Positions 18,094 to 27,128 are shown, counted from the first letter of the stretch. The stretch: DNA of 64,000 bases from Cupriavidus necator (GCA_022041995.1 CP074381.1:558001-622000); one strand, 5' to 3'. Notes: generated from the sequence alone by a model not told the origin. Numbers and translations: made by a program.

Positions 18094-18714
18094 ATGTCCC
18101 GCCTAAGCCCCGCCTCCGGCCTGTTCGCCGCCTTCCGCCGCTTTTCCCTGCTGGCCGCGCTTGCGCTGGCCGTGGCTGCCTGCGGGCAGCAGAAGGCCTC
18201 GTTCCGCAATGTCGACATCACCGGCGCGGCGGACTTCGGCAAGGACTTCTCGCTGGCCGACCATCACGGCAAGGTGCGCACCATTGCCGACTTCAAAGGC
18301 AAGGCGGTGGTGATGTTCTTCGGCTACACCCACTGCCCGGACGTGTGCCCGACAACGATGGCCGAACTGAAGGCGGTGATGGAGAAACTGGGCCCGGACG
18401 CCGACCGCGTGCAGGTGCTGTTCGTCACGGTCGACCCGGAACGCGACACGCAGGCGCTGCTGGCCCAGTACGTGCCGGCCTTCGATGCGCGCTTCCTGGG
18501 GCTGCGCCCGGCCGACGAAGCCGCACTGCAGAAGGTGACCAAGGACTTCAAGGTGTTCTACGCCAAGGTGCCGGGCAGCTCCCCGGGCAACTACACGGTG
18601 GACCACTCCGCGGGCAGCTATGTGTTCGACCCGGAGGGCAAGCTGCGGCTGTTCATCCGTCACGGCCAGGGTCCGGATCCGATCGCGCACGACCTGAAAC
18701 AGCTGCTGTCGTGA
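18094..18714 (+). CDS. SCO1/SenC-family copper chaperone lipoprotein
   Basis: Delivers copper to, or reduces, the CuA site of subunit II. A lipoprotein-type signal (LLAALALAVAACG) gives a mature N-terminal cysteine. The copper-binding CPDVC motif lies in GYTHCPDVCPTTMAEL, and the distal histidine is in YTVDHSAGSYVFDPEGKLRL. The start at 18094 (MSRLSPASG) gives a normal signal length; the upstream extension to 18010 is not needed. It is the last cox-assembly gene before a strong terminator and converges on rpoH. Confidence 0.94.
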   Translation: MSRLSPASGLFAAFRRFSLLAALALAVAACGQQKASFRNVDITGAADFGKDFSLADHHGKVRTIADFKGKAVVMFFGYTHCPDVCPTTMAELKAVMEKLGPDADRVQVLFVTVDPERDTQALLAQYVPAFDARFLGLRPADEAALQKVTKDFKVFYAKVPGSSPGNYTVDHSAGSYVFDPEGKLRLFIRHGQGPDPIAHDLKQLLS

Positions 18715-18772
18715 TGTGAAAGCGAGGGGAGGGGTGCGGCATAACGTCGCACCCGGCCTCTCGCGGGCAACA

Positions 18773-18801
18773 AAAAGGCCGGTCCAGTGGACCGGCCTTT
18801 T
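18773..18801. terminator. bidirectional terminator between sco and rpoH
   Basis: AAAAGGCCGGTCC and GGACCGGCCTTTT form a perfect 13-bp stem with an AGT loop between two convergent genes. The stem-end A/T runs fit termination in both directions. Confidence 0.88.
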
Positions 18802-18820
18802 GCATGGCTGGACGCGCGGA

Positions 18821-19746
18821 TCAGGCGAACGCCTGCAGCGCCCCCTTCATCTTCTTCATGGCCGCGGCTTCAATCTGGCGGATGCGCTCGGCCGAGACGC
18901 CGAACTCGTCAGCCAGCTCATGCAGCGTGGCGCCGCCCGAGCCGTCGTCCTCGACGTGCAGCCAGCGCGCCTCGATGATGCGGCGGCTGCGTTCGTCCAG
19001 CTTGGCCAGCGCTTCTTCCAGGCCTTCGACCTGCATGCGGTCGTGGCGCTTGGCCTCCAGCACGCGGGTGGGCTCGTTGTGGTTGTCCGCCAGGTAGGCG
19101 ATGGGGCGAATTCCTCTTCGCCGTCGTCGATCTGGCCTTCCAGCGCCAGGTCGCCGCCCGACAGGCGGGTTTCCATCTCCATCACTTCTTCGGGCTTGAC
19201 GTTCAGCTCGCGCGCCACGGCCTCGATCTGCTCCGGCGTGAACGTGTGCGCGCCCTGCTTGTGGCTGCGCAGGTTGAAGAACAGCTTGCGCTGGGCCTTG
19301 GTGGTGGCCACCTTGACCATGCGCCAGTTCTTCAGCACGTATTCGTGGATCTCGGCCTTGATCCAGTGCATCGCGTACGACACCAGGCGCACGCCTTGTT
19401 CGGGGTCGAAGCGCTTCACGGCCTTCATCAGGCCGATATTGCCTTCCTGGATCAGGTCGGCGTGCGGCAGGCCGTAGCCCAGGTACTGGCGGGCGATCGA
19501 CACCACCAGGCGCAGGTGGGACATCACCATCTGGCGGGCCGCATCAACGGAATCGTGGTCGCGGAGCTCGCGCGCCAGGCGCTGCTCTTCCTCCGCGGTC
19601 AGCAGCGGAATCCGGTGGACAGCCTGGATATAGCTGTCGAGGTTGCCAACGGTGGCCGGGAAGGTCAGCGCAAAGCTGCCCGTGCTCCGGGGTGCCGTTG
19701 GCAGACGGTTATTCAGGGTTTGGTCGGCAGACAAGACTGCGTTCAC
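18821..19746 (-). CDS. rpoH: RNA polymerase sigma factor RpoH (sigma-32), apparent frameshift
   Basis: Heat-shock sigma factor. Region 2 appears as [40 protein letters not shown] and [20 protein letters not shown]. The RpoH-specific box is QRKLFFNLR. Region 4.2 ends the protein with [20 protein letters not shown]. The frame breaks at 19103-19106 (GGGG on plus, needs five), which restores [20 protein letters not shown]. Corrected length is about 308 residues. A perfect CIRCE operator about 80 bp upstream indicates HrcA control. rpoH is a core regulator, so the break is most likely an assembly error. Confidence 0.94.
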
Positions 19747-19823
19747 TCAATGGCTCCTTTCGCATCCGGCGGTTCGGTTGCCGGGGTGCCGCGCCGTTTG
19801 GGGCGGTGGCACTGCAACACATA

Positions 19824-19850
19824 TTAGCACTCAGGCCGGGTGAGTGCTAA
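19824..19850 (-). promoter_or_regulatory. CIRCE element (HrcA operator) upstream of rpoH
   Basis: TTAGCACTC-N9-GAGTGCTAA matches the CIRCE consensus at every base. Read on the minus strand, the arms overlap a possible promoter: TTAGCA as a poor -35 and TAATAT at the inner edge as -10, 18 bp apart. Bound HrcA would then block rpoH transcription. The site itself is certain; the promoter overlap is inference. Confidence 0.95.
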
Positions 19851-20086
19851 TTGGAGCCCCGATGGCCGTGATAGTTCCTCTCGATTGCTCTCGCAGATAG
19901 CATAGCTACTTACCACCTTGAGCGGCGGGAAAGATACCCACGGTTCGGCGCACTGGATATTAGAGCGGTGCGGGGCATTGGGGTTCTGTCCGCTGCTGCA
20001 ATGATTTGTTGCATCAGCGGCTACACTCGACCAAGCTGCGGCGCGCTGGCATGCTTGCGAGCCTCTCTCATTCCACCGGAGGAGTT
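19851..20086. other. intergenic region between the CIRCE element and the pirin gene
   Basis: The divergent rpoH-pirin gap is 340 bp in total. Besides CIRCE, I see only an A/T-richer stretch (about 19870-19920) that could hold promoters, with no clear -35/-10 pair, and a strong ribosome site (CCGGAGGAG) at 20077-20085 before the pirin start. No small gene is supported. Confidence 0.5.
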
Positions 20087-20961
20087 ATGTCTGCTATCGA
20101 ACACTTGCTCAAGCCGCATGTGCGCGACCTTGGCGATTTTACCGTGCGCCGGTTGTTGCCCGCCGCCGCGACCCAGACCGTCGGGCCGTTCATCTTCTTC
20201 GACCATATGGGGCCGGTGCAGCTGCCGCCGGGTGGCGGCGCTGATGTGCGTCCGCACCCACATATCGGGCTGGCCACCGTCACCTACCTGTTCGAAGGCG
20301 AGATCATCCACCGCGACAGCCTGGGCAGCGACCAGGCGATCCGCCCGGGCGACGTCAACTGGATGACCGCCGGGCGTGGCATCGTGCACTCGGAACGCTC
20401 GCCCGAGCATGTGCGCCCCGCCGGTGCCCGCCTGCATGGCATCCAGACCTGGGTGGCACTGCCGCAGGAGCATGAGGGTGCCGAGCCGTCGTTCTTCCAT
20501 CATCCCGCCGCCACGCTGCCGCGGATCGAGCGGCCGGGCGTGCGCATGGTGGTGATTGCGGGCGATGCCTTTGGCCAGATCTCTCCGGTCAAGGTCTTCA
20601 GCCGCACCCTGTATGTGGCGATCGAGCTGGATGCGGGCGCGAGCGTGGAGATCCCGGCCGATCATGCCGAGCGTGGCATCTATCCGGTGGATGGCGCGGT
20701 GGCGCTCGACGGCGAGCCGCTGCCGGCCGAGCACATGGTGGTGCTCACGCCGGGCCAGCCCGCGACGCTGACGGCCACGGCGCCGTCGCGCGTGATGCTG
20801 CTGGGCGGCGACCCGACCGACGGGCACCGCTTTATCTACTGGAATTTCGTTGCCAGCAGCAAGGTGGCGATCGAAGCCGCCGCCCAGCGCTGGGAGGACG
20901 ATCAGTTCCCGCACGTGCCGGGCGAGACCGAGCGCATCCCGCTGCCCCGCGCAAGGCCTGA
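20087..20961 (+). CDS. pirin family protein, apparent frameshift at the C-terminus
   Basis: Bicupin of the pirin family; some members have quercetin 2,3-dioxygenase activity, others are regulatory. The metal-binding residues lie in DVRPHPHIGLATVTYLFEGE (HxH) and in IVHSERSP. The C-terminal cupin shows GDPTDGHRFIYWNFVASSK. The start at 20087 has an excellent RBS. As read, the frame runs on to 21295 into the convergent ybiB gene. Adding one C to the run 20945-20948 gives ERIPLPPRKA and a stop at 20959-20961, 18 bp short of ybiB, so I annotate the corrected end. The physiological role is unknown. Confidence 0.88.
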
Positions 20962-20979
20962 CAGCGGTCCCGGGGCTGC

Positions 20980-21972
20980 TCAGACCGGACTGGCCCAGAT
21001 CACGCGGGTGCCTTGCCGCAGGCATTCGCGGATGGCCTCGACCTGGATCGCAAGCGGTGCCGGCACCGGCACCGCGCCGTCCAGCACGCGCCGGATCCAG
21101 GCCACGGTCTGGCCGGCGTCGCTGCCGGGCGGCAGTTCAGGTACTTCGGCCAGCGAACCCACGGCCGGATCGACCAGCGTCTGCTGGTGGCCTTCATGCA
21201 GCCAGTCGATGCGGCTGGTGCGGCGCGCATCGGCCACCACTTCGCCCTCGGTGCCGCGTGCCAGCAGCACGTTGGCGGGCTCATGCGAGAAGTAGTCGGT
21301 CAGCGTCTCGCGGTATTCAGGGTGGGTGTAGCTGTACAGCCGCAACCCTTCAGCGGGCGAATGCTCGCCCACTGGCTGCAGCATCTTGGCCACCGTATGC
21401 GCCGAATTGCGCAGGCCGATCACGGTGCGCCGCTCCAGCAGCTGCGACAGCCCGGGCGACAGCACATCCACGGGCAGCACCGCCAGCGGCCCGAGGCCGC
21501 TGCCCTCGCGCAGCCGTGCCGAGGCCTCGTCGGTAGTCGCGCACAAGGGCACGCCCAGCGCCTCGAACAGCGTCATGCTGGTCACGCGGCCATTGAACAG
21601 CCGCGTGCCGTGCACCAGCACGGGAACATCTTCGCGCGCCAGCAGCAGCGCCAGCAGCGGCACCAGGTTGGGTTGCTTGCGCGCGCCGTTGTAGCTGGGG
21701 ATTACCACCACCTGCCGGTCAGGCGGCGCCGGCAGTGGCTGGCAGTGCGCATGGGCGGCTTCCAGCATGCCTGCCAGTTCGTGCGGGGCCTCGCCCTTGA
21801 TGCGATAGGCCATCAGGATGGCGCCAAGCTCCAGGTCGGAGACGCGCCCGGCCAGCATGGCGCCGAACAAGGCCTGCGCGTCTTCGCGGGGCAGCGCCCG
21901 CGCGCCGTTGACGCCGCGGCCAATCTCCTTGATATAGCGGGCAGCAGGGAAGGACGTGGCTGGCGTGGTCAT
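20980..21972 (-). CDS. ybiB: YbiB/TrpD2-family DNA-binding protein (anthranilate phosphoribosyltransferase-like fold)
   Basis: Resembles anthranilate phosphoribosyltransferase in fold (AAARYIKEIGRG-type start, GRVSDLELGAILMAYRIKGE, VPVLVHGTRLFNGRVTS) but belongs to the YbiB/TrpD2 branch, whose E. coli member binds nucleic acid and is under LexA control. The catalytic GTGGD-type loop of TrpD is replaced by IPSYNGARKQPNLVPLL, which argues against TrpD activity. The start at 21972 (MTTPATSFPAAR) is preferred to 22032. About 330 residues. No LexA box was recognised upstream. Confidence 0.85.
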   Translation of the reverse strand: MTTPATSFPAARYIKEIGRGVNGARALPREDAQALFGAMLAGRVSDLELGAILMAYRIKGEAPHELAGMLEAAHAHCQPLPAPPDRQVVVIPSYNGARKQPNLVPLLALLLAREDVPVLVHGTRLFNGRVTSMTLFEALGVPLCATTDEASARLREGSGLGPLAVLPVDVLSPGLSQLLERRTVIGLRNSAHTVAKMLQPVGEHSPAEGLRLYSYTHPEYRETLTDYFSHEPANVLLARGTEGEVVADARRTSRIDWLHEGHQQTLVDPAVGSLAEVPELPPGSDAGQTVAWIRRVLDGAVPVPAPLAIQVEAIRECLRQGTRVIWASPV

Positions 21973-22067
21973 GGCGGCGTGGGGGTAGTCTGTTCTGGGT
22001 TCATGATAGCGGAGCCAGGCCGCCGCGCCCACCGCCGCCGGTCACCGCCCATTGCCTCCTGAGGACA

Positions 22068-22871
22068 CTACGCGGCTTCCTGCAGCGCCGGGTTGCGCTG
22101 CTTGCGGTAGAGGAAGTCCAGCACCGCGGTGCGGCAGGCGTGGTAGGCCTTGTCGTCGGCCAGCGCGACGCGGTCGCGCGGGCGCGGCAGGCCCACCTTC
22201 AGGATCTCGCCGATGGTCGCGGCCGGGCCGTTGGTCATCATGACGATGCGGTCGGCCAGCAGCACGGCCTCGTCGACGTCGTGGGTCACCATCACCACGG
22301 TGCTGCGGGTACGCGCCACGATCTTGATCAGCTCGTCCTGCAGGTGCGCGCGCGTGAGCGCATCGAGCGCGCCGAAAGGCTCGTCCATCAACAGCACCTT
22401 GGGCGACATCGCCAGCGCGCGGGCAATGCCCACACGCTGCTTCATGCCGCCGGAGATTTCATGCGGATACTTGTTCTCGGCGTGCGTCAGGCCCACCAGC
22501 GCCAGCGTGTCGTGCGTGCGCGCCTTGAGCTGCGGCTTGCTCTCGCTGGCGGCGAAGACGCGCTCCACGCCCAGGTAGACGTTTTCGAAGCACGTCAGCC
22601 ACGGCAGCAGCGAATGGTTCTGGAACACCACCGCGCGCTCCGGCCCCGGTCCGGCGATCTCGCGCCCGGCGCAGATCAGCGCGCCGGTGGTGGGCGTGGC
22701 CAGTCCCGCGACCAGGTTCAGCAGCGTGGACTTGCCGCAGCCGGAATGGCCGATCAGCGTGATGAACTCGCCCTCGGCGATATGCAGGTTGATATCGCGC
22801 AGGGCGACGAACGGGCCCTTGCGGGTCTTGAAGGTCTGGCCGACGTTTTCGATGCTGACGAACTTGTCCAT
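22068..22871 (-). CDS. nrtD: nitrate ABC transporter ATP-binding protein
   Basis: Cytoplasmic ATPase of a NitT/TauT-type importer. Walker A is IGHSGCGKSTLLNLVAG, the Q-loop VVFQNHSLLPW, the signature ISGGMKQRVGIARALAM, Walker B VLLMDEPFGALDAL and the H-loop VVMVTHDVDEAV. At 267 residues it is the NrtD rather than the fused NrtC form. It ends the nrtABD operon, 18 bp after nrtB. Nitrate specificity is inferred from NrtA and from the upstream nasT. Confidence 0.92.
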   Translation of the reverse strand: MDKFVSIENVGQTFKTRKGPFVALRDINLHIAEGEFITLIGHSGCGKSTLLNLVAGLATPTTGALICAGREIAGPGPERAVVFQNHSLLPWLTCFENVYLGVERVFAASESKPQLKARTHDTLALVGLTHAENKYPHEISGGMKQRVGIARALAMSPKVLLMDEPFGALDALTRAHLQDELIKIVARTRSTVVMVTHDVDEAVLLADRIVMMTNGPAATIGEILKVGLPRPRDRVALADDKAYHACRTAVLDFLYRKQRNPALQEAA

Positions 22872-22889
22872 GGCGATTCTCCCCGCGTA

Positions 22890-23795
22890 TCAGTTGGTGC
22901 CGTAGCTGAAGCGCCGGGCCAGCGCCAGCAGCGCGTGCTCGAGCAGCAGCCCGATGATGCCGATCACGAAGATCGCGATCACGATGTGCTCGACCTTCAG
23001 GTTGTTCCATTCGTCCCAAAGCCAGAAGCCGATGCCGGTGCCGCCGGTCAGCATCTCGGCCGCGACGATCACCAGCCACGCGGTGCCGATCGACAGCCGC
23101 ACGCCGGTCAGCATGTAGGGCAGCACCGCGGGGAACAGCACCCGCGTGAACACCTTCCATTCCGACAGGTCCAGCACGCGTGCCACGTTCAGGTAGTCCT
23201 GCGGCACGCGCGTGACGCCCACCGCGGTGTTGATCACCATCGGCCAGATCGAGCAGATAAAGATCGCCCAGATCGCGGCCGGGTTGGCGGCCTTGAACAG
23301 CAGCAGGCCGATCGGCAGCCACGCCAGCGGCGAGACCGGGCGCAGCAGGCTGATCACCGGCGCGGTCATCGCATTCAGGAAGGCAAAGCGCCCGATCAGG
23401 AAGCCGGCCGGGATGCCGACCAGCGCGGCCAGGCCGAAGCCCGCCGCGACGCGCGCCAGCGATGCCAGCACGTTCCAGCCGATGCCCTGGTCATTGGGCC
23501 CGTTGCGGTAGAACGGGTCGGCAAACAGCGGCACCGCGGCGTTCCATGTGGCCTGCGGCGTGGGGATGGCCGGGATCATCGTGGCGATGCCGTGCCAGGC
23601 CAGCACGAACAGGGCAAAGCCCAGCACCGGCGGCACGGCCTTGAGCACCAGCGCGGCGACTGCCTCGCGGCGTTGCGCGCGCCGGGCCTGCGCGGCGATT
23701 TCCTGTTCGCGCCGGCGGGCCCGCTCCTTGATGTCGGGGTCGGCGGGGGTGGCTATGGTTGCACCATCGGGCGTGGGGTGGGCAATGGCATTCAC
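22890..23795 (-). CDS. nrtB: nitrate ABC transporter permease
   Basis: Inner-membrane permease with about six helices after a long polar N-terminus (about 55 residues, rich in Arg/Ala/Glu). The BPD_transp_1 core shows SLLRPVSPLAWLPIGLLLFK, the EAA-type loop YLNVARVLDLSEWKVFTRV and FPAVLPYMLTGVRLSIGTAW. The NrtB-like segment GTGIGFWLWDEWNNL is typical. It lies between nrtA and nrtD, 50 bp after nrtA, and forms one operon with them. Confidence 0.92.
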   Translation of the reverse strand: MNAIAHPTPDGATIATPADPDIKERARRREQEIAAQARRAQRREAVAALVLKAVPPVLGFALFVLAWHGIATMIPAIPTPQATWNAAVPLFADPFYRNGPNDQGIGWNVLASLARVAAGFGLAALVGIPAGFLIGRFAFLNAMTAPVISLLRPVSPLAWLPIGLLLFKAANPAAIWAIFICSIWPMVINTAVGVTRVPQDYLNVARVLDLSEWKVFTRVLFPAVLPYMLTGVRLSIGTAWLVIVAAEMLTGGTGIGFWLWDEWNNLKVEHIVIAIFVIGIIGLLLEHALLALARRFSYGTN

Positions 23796-23845
23796 GTCTG
23801 GCTCCTTTCGTCAGGGGCACTGCGGATCAGTGGGGAAGGCTTGTG

Positions 23846-25156
23846 TCAGGCCTTGATCTTGAAACCATCGGCGTAGGCCTTGGGGTCCTTGCCGTCCCAG
23901 ACCACGCCGTCGATCAGCTTGGCGCTGCGCATGTCGCTCTTGGGCAGCGGCACTTGCGCCGCCGTGGCGGCCTGCTTGTAGACGTCGATGCGGTTGACCT
24001 GCTTCGCCACCGCGAGATAGTCCGGATGTTCCTTCAGCAAGCCCCAGCGCTTGTGCTGCGTCAGGAACCACATGCCATCGGACAGGTACGGGTAGTTGGC
24101 GCTGCCGTCCTGGTAGAACTTCATCGCGTCCGGGTCGTCCCAGGTCTTGCCCAGGCCATTGGTGTAGCGGCCCAGCATGCGATCCAGGATGATGTCCATG
24201 TCGGTGTTGACGTAGGACTTGGCGGCAATGGTCTCGGCGGTCTTGCGGCGGTTGGAGGCCGACGCATCAATGAACTTCGATGCCTCCAGCACCGCGGCCA
24301 CCATCGCGCGCGCGGTGTTGGGATACTTCTGCACGAATTCGGCGGTGGTGCCCAGGGTCTTCTCGGGGTGGCTCTTCCAGATGGCCTGCGTGGTCTCGGC
24401 GGTGAAGCCGATCTTGTCGGCGATGGCGCGCGCGCCCCAGGGCTCGCCCACGCAGAAGCCGTCCATATTGCCCACGCGCATATTGGCCACCATCTGCGGC
24501 GGCGGCACCGTGATCGCCTTGGCGTCCTGCATCGGGTTGATGCCGTTGGCCGCCAGCCAGTAGTACAGCCACATCGCATGCGTGCCGGTGGGGAAGGTCT
24601 GGGCGAAGGTGTAGTCGCGCTTCTCCTTCATCATCAGCGCCTTCAGGCTGGCGCCGTCCTTGACGCCTTTCTCGGCGAGCTTGGACGACAGCGTGATGGC
24701 TTGGCCGTTGTGGTTCAGGTTCATCAGCACGGCCATGTCCTTCTTCGGGCCGCCGATGCCCAGCTGCACGCCGTAGATCAGGCCGTACAGCACGTGCGCC
24801 GCGTCCAGCTCGCCATTGACCAGCTTGTCGCGCACGCCGGCCCATGAGGCTTCCTTGGTCGGCGTGATCTTGATGCCGTACTTCTTGTCCAGCCCGAGGG
24901 TGGCGGCCATCACCACCGAGGCGCAGTCGGTCAGCGGGATAAAGCCGATGCGCACGTCAGTCTTCTCTGGCGCGTCCGAGCCCGCAGCCCACGCACCAGC
25001 GCGCACCAGCGGATCGACCAGCGTCATCACGCTGGCGCCGGCGATGGTGGCCAGCACGCGGCGGCGGCCGCTGCTGGCCGGCACGGCGTCGGCAGCGGCG
25101 TCGGAAACGTGGACGGCTGCGTGCAGCGGCTTGGCAATCCTGAGGCGAGAGGGCAT
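23846..25156 (-). CDS. nrtA: nitrate ABC transporter substrate-binding protein
   Basis: Periplasmic nitrate-binding protein of the NrtA/CmpA family. The start at 25156 (MPSRLRIAKPL) gives a twin-arginine type signal (SGRRRVLATIAGASVMTL). The mature domain begins DVRIGFIPLTDCASVVMAAT and has NrtA segments ASWAGVRDKLVNGELDAAHV, TFPTGTHAMWLYYWLAANG and MDGFCVGEPWGARAI. The signal sequence argues against this being the cytoplasmic sensor NasS. It sits downstream of a leader with a strong terminator and of nasT, so expression probably needs antitermination. Confidence 0.92.
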   Translation of the reverse strand: MPSRLRIAKPLHAAVHVSDAAADAVPASSGRRRVLATIAGASVMTLVDPLVRAGAWAAGSDAPEKTDVRIGFIPLTDCASVVMAATLGLDKKYGIKITPTKEASWAGVRDKLVNGELDAAHVLYGLIYGVQLGIGGPKKDMAVLMNLNHNGQAITLSSKLAEKGVKDGASLKALMMKEKRDYTFAQTFPTGTHAMWLYYWLAANGINPMQDAKAITVPPPQMVANMRVGNMDGFCVGEPWGARAIADKIGFTAETTQAIWKSHPEKTLGTTAEFVQKYPNTARAMVAAVLEASKFIDASASNRRKTAETIAAKSYVNTDMDIILDRMLGRYTNGLGKTWDDPDAMKFYQDGSANYPYLSDGMWFLTQHKRWGLLKEHPDYLAVAKQVNRIDVYKQAATAAQVPLPKSDMRSAKLIDGVVWDGKDPKAYADGFKIKA

Positions 25157-25170
25157 TGCATGGCTCCAAG

Positions 25171-25230
25171 AAAAAAGGCGTCCCTGCCGCGACCGGCTTC
25201 GCCAGAAGACCGGTGCGGCACAGGGACGCC
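25171..25230 (-). terminator. leader terminator (attenuator) directly upstream of nrtA
   Basis: GGCGTCCCTG (25177-25186) pairs perfectly with CAGGGACGCC (25221-25230). CCGC/GCGG and ACCGG/CCGGT extend the stem across a two-base bulge. On the minus strand the stem runs into TTTTTT (25176-25171), 15 bp before the nrtA start. It is a textbook intrinsic terminator placed inside the leader, not at an operon end. Confidence 0.88.
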
Positions 25231-25521
25231 GTTGTCCGTGGCGTGGCACAGCCCGCGTTGGCCGTGCCCGCCGAAATTGTTGGTCGGCCGCCGTTGGCCG
25301 ATACCTGCATTACGCAAGGCGTGTGCCAGCCTGTGCAGTGCAGCATTCGTGGGCGGATTTGTGACGGATCGGGAGGAAATGGCCGGATGCGGTGCGCGCG
25401 CGGCAGCCGCTGCCGCATTCGCGGGAGAAGGGGAGGGAGGTGACGCAGCGCGGCAGCGCCAGGAACGTGCATTGCACCAGTCGTGTGCGGCAGCGCACCA
25501 CGGCTGGCAGGCGGGAGCGGC
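25231..25521 (-). promoter_or_regulatory. nrtA leader region with a hexaloop hairpin, candidate NasT (ANTAR) RNA target
   Basis: The 365-bp nasT-nrtA gap holds no gene. At 25284-25301 the minus-strand RNA forms a 6-bp stem (UCGGCC/GGCCGA) with hexaloop AACGGC. Its A at loop position 1 and G at position 4 fit the loop rule known for ANTAR-bound hairpins. I could not place the second hairpin of the usual pair. The promoter was not identified. Confidence 0.55.
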
Positions 25522-26168
25522 TCAGCCCATCACGTCGATCACGCGCTGGGCCGCGTCCACCAGCTTCAGGCCGCGCTCCATCGCCATGCTGCGCAGGCGC
25601 TTGTAGGCCTCGTCCTCGCTGAGGCCGCGCGCCTGCATCAGCAGCCCCTTGGCGCGCTCGACCACCTTGCGCTCGGCCAGCTTGAGCCGGGTGGCATCGA
25701 GCTCGGCGCGCAGCTGCTGGTCCAGTTCAAAGCGCGCGTAGGCCACGTCGAGCACGGTCTTGACGCGCTCGGCGCGCAGGCCGTCGACGATATAGGCGGT
25801 GATCCAGCCGTCAGCGCTGCCTTGATGCGCTGGCTGTCGTCGTTATCGGTGAACAGCACGATCGGGCGCGGCGCATGCTGGGTCGAGACGCAGACATGCT
25901 CGATGGTGTCGCGCGCGGCGGATTCAGACGCGATGATCAGCATGTCGGGTTGGGTGGCCGTGATCACATCCGGCAGGCGCAGGTCGGCATCGACGATCTG
26001 GATCTCGGTAAAGCCGGCGCTCACCAGCCCGCCGCGGATGGTTTCGACGTTCAGCGGGTCGGCGTCATGCGGGTCGCGCACGAGCAGGATCCGCAACACC
26101 CGGCCGCCGGCAGTCGGCGGGGCAAGTGCGGCGGGCGTGGGCGATGGGGGCGGGTGGTGTCGTGTCAT
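25522..26168 (-). CDS. nasT: NasT-like ANTAR-domain antitermination regulator, apparent frameshift
   Basis: RNA-binding response-regulator-like protein that relieves transcription termination in nitrate assimilation leaders. An N-terminal pseudo-receiver ([45 protein letters not shown]) precedes a C-terminal ANTAR domain ([39 protein letters not shown]). The frame breaks near 25804-25805 and one added base restores [20 protein letters not shown]. The start at 26168 ([10 protein letters not shown]) is uncertain within the Pro-rich leader. No nasS sensor gene lies in the window. Confidence 0.88.
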
Positions 26169-26422
26169 GGCTAGGCTCTGTTGCAGTGCGCCATGCAAGA
26201 TTCGCGCCGGGTAAGTATCCGGTCATCTGCGCCAGTCCGGTGCGGTGGCGCTGCGAGGATGCCTGGATTCATTGTATGCGGTCGTCCGCAGAGCCAACTC
26301 TCGCGGTGTATCCTGTTGCCCTGCTGCGCCGGGCGCGTCTGCTGGCGACGCCGCGCATGGCTGCATCCCGCAACCCCGCATCCCGCGCCGCAGCACCGAT
26401 CAGAACAAATCTGGAGAGATGC

Positions 26423-27124
26423 ATGACCGAATTCGTGTTCGCCCCGCCCGCGCCCGTTGGCGTGCCGGTGCGCGGCAGCAACGCTAGCTTCCCGGTCCGG
26501 CGCGTGTACTGCGTCGGCCGCAACTATGCTGCCCACGCCCGTGAAATGGGCTCGGACCCCGACCGCGAGCCGCCGTTCTTCTTCTGCAAGCCGTCCGACG
26601 CGGTCAGCTACGTCGCCGACGGCAGCGAAGGCGCCTTCCCGTACCCGCCGGGCACCAGCAACTGCCACTATGAAGTGGAGCTGGTGGTGGCGATCGGCAA
26701 GGGCGGCCGCGACATCCCGGTCGACCAGGCAGCCGGCCACGTGTTTGGCTACGCCGTAGGTCTGGACATGACCCGCCGCGACCTGCAGAACGAATCGAAG
26801 AAGACCGGTCGCCCCTGGGAGACCGGCAAGGCCTTCGACCAGTCCGCGCCGATCGGCCCGATCGTGCCGGTGTCGGCCATCGGCCATCCGGAGAAGGGCG
26901 CGGTGACGCTGGCGGTCAACGGCGTGGAGAAGCAGCGCGGCGACCTGTCCGACCTGATCTGGTCTGTGCCGGAGATGGTGTCGTACCTGTCGAAGCTGTT
27001 CGAGCTGCAGCCGGGCGACCTGATCTTCAGCGGCACGCCCGAAGGCGTGGGCCCCGTGGTCAAGGGCGATGTCATGCAGTGCCACGTCGGCGGCGTGGGC
27101 GATCTCACCATCAAGGTAGTCTGA
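26423..27124 (+). CDS. fumarylacetoacetate hydrolase family protein (fumarylpyruvate/acylpyruvate hydrolase type)
   Basis: FAH-fold hydrolase that cleaves a C-C bond of acylpyruvate products in aromatic ring degradation. Metal-binding and catalytic segments are [57 protein letters not shown] and [15 protein letters not shown]. At 233 residues it is the short, single-domain type like NagK/FAHD1. It is followed after 4 bp by a zeta-GST-type isomerase, which suggests a gentisate or homogentisate branch. The ring-cleaving dioxygenase is not in the window, so the substrate is open. Confidence 0.9.
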   Translation: MTEFVFAPPAPVGVPVRGSNASFPVRRVYCVGRNYAAHAREMGSDPDREPPFFFCKPSDAVSYVADGSEGAFPYPPGTSNCHYEVELVVAIGKGGRDIPVDQAAGHVFGYAVGLDMTRRDLQNESKKTGRPWETGKAFDQSAPIGPIVPVSAIGHPEKGAVTLAVNGVEKQRGDLSDLIWSVPEMVSYLSKLFELQPGDLIFSGTPEGVGPVVKGDVMQCHVGGVGDLTIKVV

Positions 27125-27128
27125 TCCG

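Noticed and set aside
20961-21295. Real C-terminal extension of pirin overlapping ybiB
   Set aside because: The extension has no pirin similarity and lies antisense to the conserved C-terminus of ybiB. One added C gives a normal pirin end at 20961.
23846-25156. Calling the NrtA-like protein the cytoplasmic sensor NasS because nasT is adjacent
   Set aside because: It has a twin-arginine signal sequence and is followed by the permease and ATPase genes, which fits a transporter binding protein.
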